Positions 54,717 to 62,563 of a stretch of 64,000 bases of DNA are shown piece by piece. The stretch is from Pandoraea norimbergensis. Lineage in GTDB: Bacteria > Pseudomonadota > Gammaproteobacteria > Burkholderiales > Burkholderiaceae. Within the stretch, counting starts at the first letter, position 1. Each line of letters opens with the position of its first letter. The position numbers and the translations under genes are program-made. The stretch lies in contig NZ_CP013480.3 in assembly GCF_001465545.3 (NCBI RefSeq), positions 2,604,001-2,668,000 on the forward strand, in the 5' to 3' direction. A model generated the notes under the pieces. It searched no databases, was not told the origin of the DNA, and saw only the letters and a program-made list of their open reading frames with translations.

Positions 54717-55517
54717 GTGGCACACGAGGCATCGGACATGACGGCGCAAGCGTCGGACGGCGGCAGCGGGGTGGCCGTGCTGGATCGTGCGTTTGCGATC
54801 CTCAACGCGTTCGGCCCGTCGGAGGATGGGTTGACGCTCACCGAAATCTCGCTGCGCACCGATCTCTACAAGAGCACGGTGTTGCGGCTGCTCGGGGCGC
54901 TTGAGCACGGCGGTTTCATTCGCAAGCTCAGCGACGGGCGCTATGCCATCGGGCCGCAGCCTCTGCGTCTGGCAGCGCGCTATCAGCGGTCGTTTCAGGT
55001 CGGGCCGGTGATCGAACCGATCCTTCAGCAGTTGAGCCGCGAACTGGGCGAAACCGCTTCGTTGTATGTTCGTCAGGGCGATCAACGACTGGTGCTGTAC
55101 CGGGTGGAGCCGTCACGCGCGGTACGCGTGTCGATCCGCATCGGTGAAGAGTTTCCGATTTCGAAAGGCGCTTCGGGAAAGGTGTTGCTCGCGTTCACGG
55201 AAAGCGACGATCCGCGTTGGGCCGACGTACGCGAGCGCCTCTGGGCCGTCTCGTTCGGCGAACGCGATCCGGAAACAGCCTCGGTGTCAGTGCCGGTGTT
55301 TGGGGCGAGCGGTGAGTTCGTCGGTGCGCTGACGCTCTCGGGACCGAAGGCGCGCTTCGACATGGCATCGGCGGTCAAACAGGCGCTGACGGCGTTACTC
55401 GACGGTGCGCGCCGCGCAACGGTTGCGCTGGGGGGCATGGGGGAGCGCTACGACGCAAGCCTTGCCGCGACTCGACAAGCCGGATTCTCAGCGCCGGGGC
55501 AAGGCGAAAACGCCTGA
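54717..55517 (+). CDS. IclR-family regulator of the lyase/CoA-transferase operon
   Basis: 266 residues from GTG 54717 with AAAGGGA six bases upstream. Winged helix (GLTLTEISLRTDLYKSTVLRLLGALEHGGFI in parts) and IclR effector domain (SRAVRVSIRIGEEFPISKGASGKVLLAF in parts). The three GTTCT-N7-AGAAC sites in the shared 180-base region are probably its operators. Effector unknown, likely a substrate or CoA ester of the divergent pathway. Confidence 0.9.
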   Translation: MAHEASDMTAQASDGGSGVAVLDRAFAILNAFGPSEDGLTLTEISLRTDLYKSTVLRLLGALEHGGFIRKLSDGRYAIGPQPLRLAARYQRSFQVGPVIEPILQQLSRELGETASLYVRQGDQRLVLYRVEPSRAVRVSIRIGEEFPISKGASGKVLLAFTESDDPRWADVRERLWAVSFGERDPETASVSVPVFGASGEFVGALTLSGPKARFDMASAVKQALTALLDGARRATVALGGMGERYDASLAATRQAGFSAPGQGENA

Positions 55518-55545
55518 ACGCCTGCCCCCTGAACGGCCGGCGATT

Positions 55546-56235
55546 TTAATCGCCCTTACGAATGGCCTCCGCCACGACGGTAAGCACCTCCGTGGCCGTA
55601 TTCTCCGAGTGCGCCTTGAGCACTGCGCCCAGACGCGGGCGTCCATCTTCCCTTAGCGCACGCATGATCTGCTCATGCTCTTCGTGCGATTCCTGCCAAC
55701 GCAAATGATCGGCATTTGCCGCGCCACGCGCGCGGTGAACCTTGCTCATCAACGCCGCGTAAATCGATGACAGCACCGGGTTGGCCGCACCGTCGACGAT
55801 CAGTTGATGAATCTCCTGATTGATGCGGAAGTAGTCGGTGCGATGGCCCTTGCTATGCGCGTCGAGCATCTGAAGATGCTTCTTTTCAAGCGTTCGTAGC
55901 GCCACATCCGTCAGGCGCATCGCGGCCAATTCGCCCGCGGTGCGCTCCAGTCCATGCAGCGTCTCGAAGGTCGCGCGCAACTCCTCCAGATCGAGCGGTG
56001 CCACGCGATAGCCGATGTACTGCCGGTGCAGTACCAGCCCTTCTGACACCAGCGTCTTCAACGCCTCACGCAAGGGCGTCTTCGAAACATCGAAAAGCTC
56101 GCAAAGCGCCTTCTCGTCGATGCGTTCGCCGGGCGGGAGTTCGCCTTCTTCAATCATCACGCGAAGGCGGGCAGCGATCTCGGCGGACATGCCGAGCGTG
56201 CGAAGTCTGGGGGAGTGCTGGAGCGGGAGGGCCAC
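55546..56235 (-). CDS. GntR-family (FCD) regulator of the hydantoin-type cluster
   Basis: 229 residues. Winged helix (GERIDEKALCELFDVSKTPLREALKTLVSEGLV in parts) followed by an FCD domain (GLERTAGELAAMRLTD, EIHQLIVDGAANPV). It is divergent from the MFS gene at 56412; the perfect palindrome at 56279-56294 in the shared region is a likely operator. It probably represses the cluster until its substrate is present. Confidence 0.88.
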   Translation of the reverse strand: MALPLQHSPRLRTLGMSAEIAARLRVMIEEGELPPGERIDEKALCELFDVSKTPLREALKTLVSEGLVLHRQYIGYRVAPLDLEELRATFETLHGLERTAGELAAMRLTDVALRTLEKKHLQMLDAHSKGHRTDYFRINQEIHQLIVDGAANPVLSSIYAALMSKVHRARGAANADHLRWQESHEEHEQIMRALREDGRPRLGAVLKAHSENTATEVLTVVAEAIRKGD

Positions 56236-56278
56236 GGTGTCTCGTTATCAATTATCAGTGTCGAAAAGATCCTACCAT

Positions 56279-56294
56279 ATAGGGAAATCCCTAT
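56279..56294. promoter_or_regulatory. Perfect 16-bp palindrome, likely GntR operator
   Basis: ATAGGGA-AA-TCCCTAT, 43 bases before the GntR start and 118 before the MFS start. A 7-bp tandem repeat (ATTACAG twice) lies nearby at about 56334-56347. Confidence 0.6.
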
Positions 56295-56411
56295 GTATCA
56301 TCTCAATTAAATCAATTATTTACCTACGTTGTAATTACAGATTACAGATTCTATACTCACTCCCAAGTTGCGCGACGACGGTACTCAAGTCATCTAATCG
56401 GGAGATTCACC

Positions 56412-57710
56412 ATGCAGTCGACAAGCAGGGCCGCAACGCTGACCGGCGCGAAGAGCACGGTTCGCTGGAAGATCTTTTTTCTGATGCTGTTCCTCATCGC
56501 CGTGAACTACATCGACCGCGCGTCGTTGTCGGTGGCGATGCCGTTGATCTCGAAAGAATTCGACCTCACGCCGGCGATGGAGGGGCTGATTCTGAGCGGC
56601 TTCTTCTGGACGTATGCCGTCATGCAGATTCCGGGCGGCATGCTCGCCGACAAGTACAAGCCGCGCATCGTCATTGCGCTGGCGACCGTCTTCTGGGGTC
56701 TGTTTCAGGCCGCCGCGGCGTTTTGCACCAGCGCCACCACGCTGCTGCTGACCCGCTTCGGGCTGGGCGCCGCCGAGGCACCGATCTATCCGGCGGGCGG
56801 CAAGCTTAATGCCATCTGGATGACCCAGAACGAGCGCGGGCGCGGCGCCACTTTGCTCGACGGCGGCGCGCCGCTGGGTGCCGCACTGGGCGCGATCATC
56901 ATCACGTGGCTCATCACCGTGCTGGGCTCATGGCGTTTGGCGTTTGTCGTGGCGGGCGTCGGCACGATGCTCGCGGGCTATCTGGCATGGCGCTACATCC
57001 GCAATTCACCGCGTGAGCACCCGGCCGTGAACGAAGAAGAGGCCAACTACATCGAGATGGCGCAGGCGTCCGAGCATCGCGCCGAGCCGGAGAACCTGTC
57101 GGGCCGCTCGATGGACTTCTTCAAATACCGCTCGGTCTGGTGCATGGCCCTTGGATGGATGTGCTTCAACACCGTGTTCTACGGCTTGCTGACGTGGATG
57201 CCGAACTATCTGCACAAGGTGCACGGCTTCGACATCAAGCAGATGGGCGGCGCGAGTTTCATCATCTTCTTCTGCGGTTTCGTCGGTGAGTTGATCGGCG
57301 GGTGGATCGGCGACAAGTGGAAAGCCGCAGGCGGCTCGCCCAACAAGGTGATGCGCACACTCTTCGGTATTGCCGCTGTCATCGCCACCGCATCGATCTT
57401 CTCGGTGGCGTATGTCACCAGCGACGTGGTGACCGTCGTGTTGCTGTCCTCGACGCTCTTCTTCCTTCGCTGGTGCGGCCTGTACTGGTGCATTCCGTCG
57501 ATTCTCGGCACCCGCAACAAGATCGGTTTCCTTGGTGGCGTGATGAATCTCGGCGGCAACATCGGCGGTATCAGCGTGCCGCTGATCGTCGGCCTGATCG
57601 TGCAGACCACCGGCTCGTACTTTCTCGCGCTGATGTTCTTCGCGGCCGCTGGCGTGGGCTTGCTCGTGTGCTCCACGTTGATCGATTACGAGAAAAAACT
57701 CCCTGTCTGA
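56412..57710 (+). CDS. MFS carrier, ACS-type
   Basis: 432 residues, twelve membrane helices. VNYIDRASLSVAMPLI after helix 1 and DKYKPRIVIALATVFWGL in loop 2-3 are typical of ACS-family uptake systems for organic anions. It heads the cluster of maleate-isomerase-like, dihydropyrimidinase and racemase-like genes, so uptake of a hydantoin-, dihydropyrimidine- or carbamoyl-amino-acid-like compound is inferred. Confidence 0.9.
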   Translation: MQSTSRAATLTGAKSTVRWKIFFLMLFLIAVNYIDRASLSVAMPLISKEFDLTPAMEGLILSGFFWTYAVMQIPGGMLADKYKPRIVIALATVFWGLFQAAAAFCTSATTLLLTRFGLGAAEAPIYPAGGKLNAIWMTQNERGRGATLLDGGAPLGAALGAIIITWLITVLGSWRLAFVVAGVGTMLAGYLAWRYIRNSPREHPAVNEEEANYIEMAQASEHRAEPENLSGRSMDFFKYRSVWCMALGWMCFNTVFYGLLTWMPNYLHKVHGFDIKQMGGASFIIFFCGFVGELIGGWIGDKWKAAGGSPNKVMRTLFGIAAVIATASIFSVAYVTSDVVTVVLLSSTLFFLRWCGLYWCIPSILGTRNKIGFLGGVMNLGGNIGGISVPLIVGLIVQTTGSYFLALMFFAAAGVGLLVCSTLIDYEKKLPV

Positions 57711-57785
57711 TTCACCGGTTTGCCGGATCGGCCCGCGCTTGTGGCGGCCGATCCTTGCCTTTCCGCTTTTGGCTTTGAAACGACA

Positions 57786-58520
57786 ATGACAAAAAACTCC
57801 CGCACTTTGCTTGGCATGCTTACGCCGTCCTCCAACACCGCGCTGGAACCCATTACCAGTGCCATGGTTGCCGGGCTGCCCGATGTCAGTGTCCATTTTT
57901 CACGCTTTCGCGTCACCGAGATCTCGCTGGGTTCGACGGCGCTCGGTCAGTTCGATCTCGACAAGATTCTTGACGCGGCGAAGCTGCTTGCCGATGCAGA
58001 AGTCGACGTCATCGCCTGGAACGGCACGTCGGCGGGCTGGCTCGGGTTCGAGACCGATGAAGCCCTGTGCCGCCAGATTACCGAGGCGACCGGAATTCCT
58101 GCGACGACGTCCGTGCTGGCGCTCAACGAGATTCTCGAACAAACCGGGGTCAAGGAACTCGGCCTCGTCACGCCGTATCTGGAAGACGTGCAGCAGCGGA
58201 TCATCGCCAACTACGCGCGCAAGGGCATTCAGTGCACGGCGGAGCGGCACCTGAACCTGCGCAAGAATTTCGAATTCTCTGAAGTCGATCGCGACACGCT
58301 CACGCGCCTCGTGAATGAAGTGGCTGACAAGCGCCCGCAAGCGATCACCACGTTCTGCACCAATCTGCATGCCGCGCCGCTGGCACGCGCGCTCGAAGCG
58401 CAGACCGGCATTCCGGTGTACGACACGATTTCGACGGTGATCTGGAAATCGATGAAGATCGCCGGCCTCGATACCCGCGCGTTGTCCGAGTGGGGACAAC
58501 TGTTCGCCTCTGGGGAGTGA
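57786..58520 (+). CDS. Maleate-isomerase / arylmalonate-decarboxylase-like protein
   Basis: 244 residues from ATG 57786. The Asp/Glu-racemase-type fold begins LGMLTPSSNTALEP. Only one of the two expected cysteines is there: Cys191 in TTFCTNLHAAP. The N-terminal one is replaced (WNGTSAGW, Gly80). Maleate isomerases need both, while arylmalonate decarboxylases use one, so the chemistry may be a decarboxylation or a one-base isomerisation. Same-strand neighbours are dihydropyrimidinase and a racemase-fold protein. Confidence 0.78.
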   Translation: MTKNSRTLLGMLTPSSNTALEPITSAMVAGLPDVSVHFSRFRVTEISLGSTALGQFDLDKILDAAKLLADAEVDVIAWNGTSAGWLGFETDEALCRQITEATGIPATTSVLALNEILEQTGVKELGLVTPYLEDVQQRIIANYARKGIQCTAERHLNLRKNFEFSEVDRDTLTRLVNEVADKRPQAITTFCTNLHAAPLARALEAQTGIPVYDTISTVIWKSMKIAGLDTRALSEWGQLFASGE

Positions 58521-58524
58521 AGCG

Positions 58525-59958
58525 ATGACGAATGCGTTTTCAGGCGCGCAGCCTTTTGATCTGGTCATTCGCAATGCCGACGTCGTGACCGCGTCCGATC
58601 GGTTCCAGACCGATATCGGTGTGAGCGACGGCGTCATCGTGGCCCTCGGCCGCCGGCTCGGCCCGGGCAAACGTGAGGTGGATGCGACGGGCTTGCTTGC
58701 CATGCCCGGTGGTGTCGACGGGCATTGCCACCTTGATCAGCCGATGCCCGATGGGCTGCGCATGGCCGATGACTTTTTCACGGGGACGCGGGCGGCCGTT
58801 TGCGGCGGCACGACCACCGTGATCCCGTTTGCTGCGCAGGAGAAGGGCGGTTCGCTACGGGCCGCCGTCGAGGACTATCACCGTCGGGCGAACGGGCGCG
58901 CCGTCGTGGATTACGGTTTCCATCTGATCGTTGCCGACCCCACGGAGAAAGTGCTTCGCGAGGAGCTTCCGCAACTGATTCAGGAAGGCTACACGTCGTT
59001 CAAGATCTATATGACTTACGACGATCTGAAACTCTCGGACCGAGAGATTCTGGAAGTGCTTTCCGTGGCCCGCGAGCATGGCGCATTGGTGATGGTGCAC
59101 GCGGAGAATTCGGATTGCATCGCGTGGCTGACGGACAAGCTTGTCGGGCAAGGGCGTATTGCGCCGAAGTTCCACGGGCTCGCACGCCCTGCTGCGGTCG
59201 AGCGCGAAGCCACCCATCGGGCGATCACGTTTGCCGAGCTGGTCGATGTGCCGATCCTGATCGTGCACGTGTCCGGCAAGGATGCGATCGGGCAGATTCG
59301 CTGGGCGCAGGGACGCGGCATGCCGATTCTCGCCGAGACGTGTCCGCAGTATCTCTACCTCACGGCTGACGACATGGGGCATCCGGGCGACGATGGCTAT
59401 GCCGGCGCCAAATGCGTGTGCAGCCCGCCGCCGCGCGATTCCGACAATCAGGAGGCGGTCTGGAAAGCGTTGAAGCAGGGCGTGTTCTCGGTCTTTTCAT
59501 CCGACCATGCGCCGTTCAACTACGACGATCCGCAGGGCAAGAAGCCGGGCGGCAACGCGCAGTCGTTCGAACACATTCCCAACGGCATCCCCGGTATTGA
59601 AACGCGCTTGCCGCTGCTGTTCGACGGCGTACGTCAGGGGCGGCTGTCGGTGCACAAGTTCGTCGAGCTGACGTCATATCGTCCGGCGCGACTGTATGGC
59701 CTGTACCCACGCAAAGGCACGATCGCCATCGGGGCCGATGCCGACATCGTGTTGTGGGACCCGGACGCCCGCGTGCAGATCACGAACGGCGCCTTGCATC
59801 ACGCCGTCGACTACACGCCGTACGAGGGCAGGGAAGTGACCGGCTGGCCGGTGCATTGTTTCTCGCGGGGCGAGCAACTCGTTGCCAACCGCCAATACCT
59901 TGAACCGACGCCGGGACGCGGGCAGTTTTTGCCTGCCGACGCCCCGTCGCTGGTGTGA
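58525..59958 (+). CDS. Dihydropyrimidinase / hydantoinase
   Basis: 477 residues starting 4 bases after the previous stop. Zinc-site motifs are all present: His67-x-His69 in GGVDGHCHLDQP, the carbamylated Lys160 in TSFKIYMTYDD, His192 in VHAENSD, His248 in VHVSGKDA and Asp in SDHAPFN. The family opens the ring of dihydrouracil, dihydrothymine or 5-substituted hydantoins. A carbamoylase that would normally follow is not present here, so the pathway may stop at the carbamoyl acid or continue elsewhere. Confidence 0.92.
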   Translation: MTNAFSGAQPFDLVIRNADVVTASDRFQTDIGVSDGVIVALGRRLGPGKREVDATGLLAMPGGVDGHCHLDQPMPDGLRMADDFFTGTRAAVCGGTTTVIPFAAQEKGGSLRAAVEDYHRRANGRAVVDYGFHLIVADPTEKVLREELPQLIQEGYTSFKIYMTYDDLKLSDREILEVLSVAREHGALVMVHAENSDCIAWLTDKLVGQGRIAPKFHGLARPAAVEREATHRAITFAELVDVPILIVHVSGKDAIGQIRWAQGRGMPILAETCPQYLYLTADDMGHPGDDGYAGAKCVCSPPPRDSDNQEAVWKALKQGVFSVFSSDHAPFNYDDPQGKKPGGNAQSFEHIPNGIPGIETRLPLLFDGVRQGRLSVHKFVELTSYRPARLYGLYPRKGTIAIGADADIVLWDPDARVQITNGALHHAVDYTPYEGREVTGWPVHCFSRGEQLVANRQYLEPTPGRGQFLPADAPSLV

Positions 59959-59981
59959 CGCACAGACAAGGAGACGACGCG

Positions 59982-60719
59982 ATGCGCTTGCTCGTGATCA
60001 ACCCCAATATTTCCACTAGCGTGACGGCGCTGATCGAGGCGGAAGCCCGCCGGGCCGCTTCGCCTGAGACGGCGCTGTCGTTTGCCACGGCGCAATTCGG
60101 CGTGGCGTATATCGAAACGCGCTTCGAAGCGCTGACCGGAGGTTATGCGACGGCATGTGCCGCAGCCGAGCGTGCCGGGGAGTTCGATGGTCTCGTCGTG
60201 GCGGCCTTCGGCGATCCCGGCTTGGGCGGCATCAAGGAGTTGTTCGATGTGCCGGTCGTCGGCATGACCGAAGCCGCGCTGGCGAGTGCCTGCCTGCTCG
60301 GCAACCGGTTCTCGATCATTGCCATTTCTCACCGGATTCAGGCGTGGTACCGGGAGTGTGTTGCGGCGAATGGTTTGTCGTCGCGGCTGGCGAGCATTCG
60401 CAGTCTTACCTCACCACTGCGCGACATCGCCACGGTGCAGGAAGATCACGCGGCCCGGCTCATCGAGCTGAGCCAGATGGCGGTGGAGCGAGACGGTGCC
60501 GACGTCATCATCGTCGCCGGGGCACCGCTGGCCGGGCTGGCACGCCAGTTGCGCGGGCAGATTCCGGTGCCTGTCGTCGATGGCGTCTCCAGTGCGGTCA
60601 GGCACTGCGAATCGTTGATGGCGCTGCAACCGGGGGTGGCGACGGGTGGCAGCTTCCAGCGGCCACCGAGAAAAGACAACGCCGGATTGCCGCCGGCATT
60701 GCGGGCGTTACTCGAGTGA
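59982..60719 (+). CDS. Hydantoin-racemase-fold protein lacking both catalytic cysteines
   Basis: 245 residues from ATG 59982. The fold and neighbours suggest a hydantoin or Asp/Glu racemase. The usual Cys-containing motifs read AAFGDPGL (Ala75) and VAGAPLAGL (Ala181), so both acid/base cysteines are absent. Members with this GAPLAG pattern exist but I know of no proven activity. It may act on a hydantoin by another mechanism or bind a ligand. Its stop lies within a four-copy 9-bp repeat. Confidence 0.8.
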   Translation: MRLLVINPNISTSVTALIEAEARRAASPETALSFATAQFGVAYIETRFEALTGGYATACAAAERAGEFDGLVVAAFGDPGLGGIKELFDVPVVGMTEAALASACLLGNRFSIIAISHRIQAWYRECVAANGLSSRLASIRSLTSPLRDIATVQEDHAARLIELSQMAVERDGADVIIVAGAPLAGLARQLRGQIPVPVVDGVSSAVRHCESLMALQPGVATGGSFQRPPRKDNAGLPPALRALLE

Positions 60720-60751
60720 CGTCAGTGACGTGAGTGACGTGAGTGACAGGA
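60716..60751. repeat. Four 9-bp tandem repeats across a stop codon
   Basis: GTGACGTCA, GTGACGTGA twice, then GTGACAGGA. The first copy includes the TGA stop of the racemase-fold gene. The middle two are perfect. Slippage could occur but would not change the protein. Confidence 0.75.
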
Positions 60752-60760
60752 AGGAAGTGA

Positions 60761-60796
60761 AAGGCCGGCGCGCAAACGTTGCCGGCCTTCGTTTTT
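60761..60796 (+). terminator. Intrinsic terminator after the hydantoin-type cluster
   Basis: AAGGCCGGC (60761-60769) pairs with GCCGGCCTT (60781-60789), followed by C-G-TTTTT. It cleanly separates the metabolic operon from the contractile injection genes. The remaining 60797-61010 must carry the promoter of the latter; I find only a GGGGA ribosome site before the ATG at 61011. Confidence 0.88.
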
Positions 60797-61010
60797 CTAT
60801 CCCCGAGCAAAACGCCGTGCTCATGTGCTACAGTTCCGCAGCAAAAAATGAAAGCGAGACGCTGAAACGCTCAGGAATGCCGAACATATAGGACCTTTTG
60901 TTTCGGTAACCAAGACGGTGTAGGAAAAATAACGACAAAGCAGTGCCGGTAGTCGTAAGTGTTGTACCGAATCAGATAAGCAACTGGATTGCGAACGGTA
61001 TCGGGGAACC

Positions 61011-61586
61011 ATGATTAACGCTGCTGTGGGCCACCTGGCGGGGCGGCTCAACGAATATTTAAAACAAGCCTACACACTCACCGAAGACATCGTGACGATG
61101 TCCGGTCTCGTGGATATGCACGGGCATGCTATTGCCGACACGAACAACCGTTTGGTCGTGTTCCTCACGCATATCGAACGAGACACGGGCCCCTATCGCC
61201 AGTCTTTGCCGGGTGACGCCGGTGCGTCGCGCGTGACGACCACCGTCGCGCCGCTCTACCTGAATCTCTACGTGATGGTGGCTGCCAATTACACCGGCGG
61301 CAACTACGAAGATTCGCTCAAACTGATCTCGGGCGCGATCCAGTTCTTCCAGCGTTATCCGGTCTTCGACCATCAGTCGTCGCCATCGCTCGATGCGCGC
61401 ATCGACCGGCTGGTGCTCGAGATCGAGAACCTCAATATTCGCGAACTCAGCAATCTGTGGACGATGCTTGGCGGCAAATATCTGCCGTCGGTGCTGTACA
61501 AGGTGCGCCTGATGGCCCCCGATACCGGCGACGTCGTCGGTACCGTGCCGACGGTGCGCACACCTGTACCGGCGCTCAATCACTGA
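61011..61586 (+). CDS. Pvc16/DUF4255-family protein of a contractile injection system
   Basis: 191 residues, no signal peptide. The segments IERDTGPYRQSL, PLYLNLYVMVAANYTGGNYEDSLKLISGAIQFFQ (in parts) and NLWTMLGGKYLPSVLYKVRL are characteristic of DUF4255/Pvc16 proteins. Afp16/Pvc16 end the tail tube and sheath of Photorhabdus-type and Serratia antifeeding systems. It is the first gene of a same-strand run leading to the sheath. Confidence 0.85.
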   Translation: MINAAVGHLAGRLNEYLKQAYTLTEDIVTMSGLVDMHGHAIADTNNRLVVFLTHIERDTGPYRQSLPGDAGASRVTTTVAPLYLNLYVMVAANYTGGNYEDSLKLISGAIQFFQRYPVFDHQSSPSLDARIDRLVLEIENLNIRELSNLWTMLGGKYLPSVLYKVRLMAPDTGDVVGTVPTVRTPVPALNH

Positions 61587-61606
61587 CCCGGCCCGGAGAG
61601 CGCCCC

Positions 61607-62542
61607 ATGTCCGCCACGTCCACCGGGACAGCCGCGTTACCGTATGCGTGCTTGTTCACCGTTGATCTCGCTCACGCCTACTGGCCGCAGCCAAACGCTT
61701 CACTGCCATGGGCGCGTTTTGCCCTGACACCTGAGACCACGGATTGGGTGCGTCGCCGCGACCTGCTCGTGATTCCACACCGGCACGGCGTTGCGTTCTT
61801 TTGCGAAACTCGCCGTCGCGATGTTCTGCTGGGCGGTTTGAAGCCCGGCGCGGCCGTCGCCACCGTCAAGTGGTATGCGAAAGACGAACACTTTTCCCGC
61901 TACACAGCACCGGCGTTGACCGGCGGCGCAGCCGTCTATTTCCTGCAAAGCGCGGCGAGCGTGCGAATCGATGGTGCACTCATGCAGCGGCTGCATGCCG
62001 GCGAGGCCGTGGATGCCACGAATGCTTTGCCGGTCAGCGCGCCGTCGCTGGCCCCTCATCTGGAGCGCGCCGACAGACTCAGTCCTCCGGTGCTGGTCGT
62101 GCAGATCGATCTCGCCGATCAGGTGGCGAACACCGCAGTCAACAAGGCCGGCGTCGACTACATCGTCACCTTCGCCGCGCGCTCGACCCGCTGGCGCTAC
62201 TACTACGTTTGCGATGCCGAGAACGATGCGTTGGCCATCGTCGATCTCGACGAGAAAGTCAGCTTTGTGGCCGTCGGCAGTGAGCCGCGCAATGGCGGGC
62301 GTCGCGCGCTGGTGTTCGAGAGCGAACAAGAAATTGCAATGCAGCAGCAATATCCGCAGCGTTTTCAGTTGCGGGAACGGGGCCGGTCGGGTGAACGCGT
62401 GTTGATCCGGAGACTGCCCAATGCCGAAGTTGGCAGCGTGATTCAGCAGGGGATGGAGACAAAGCAACGGCAGGAAGGGCAGGCGCAGCAGAAAGCGGCA
62501 ATGAGCCCGGCAGTTTGGGTGTCCGAGATCTACATCAATTGA
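61607..62542 (+). CDS. Uncharacterised contractile-injection-associated protein
   Basis: 311 residues from ATG 61607, 20 bases after the Pvc16-like stop and 21 bases before the sheath start, so part of the operon. No membrane segment or signal. The middle reads as a compact beta-rich domain (CLFTVDLAHAYWPQ, VLVVQIDLADQVANT, VDYIVTFAARSTRWRYYYV) and the last 50 residues are Gln/Arg-rich (RERGRSGERVLIRRLPNAE, QQGMETKQRQEGQAQQK). I do not recognise a family. A baseplate, cap or assembly role is possible. Confidence 0.75.
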   Translation: MSATSTGTAALPYACLFTVDLAHAYWPQPNASLPWARFALTPETTDWVRRRDLLVIPHRHGVAFFCETRRRDVLLGGLKPGAAVATVKWYAKDEHFSRYTAPALTGGAAVYFLQSAASVRIDGALMQRLHAGEAVDATNALPVSAPSLAPHLERADRLSPPVLVVQIDLADQVANTAVNKAGVDYIVTFAARSTRWRYYYVCDAENDALAIVDLDEKVSFVAVGSEPRNGGRRALVFESEQEIAMQQQYPQRFQLRERGRSGERVLIRRLPNAEVGSVIQQGMETKQRQEGQAQQKAAMSPAVWVSEIYIN

Positions 62543-62563
62543 TATCGTTGACCGAGGTGAACC

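Noticed and set aside
60716..60751. CRISPR array
   Set aside because: Repeats are only 9 bp, with no spacers and no cas genes.
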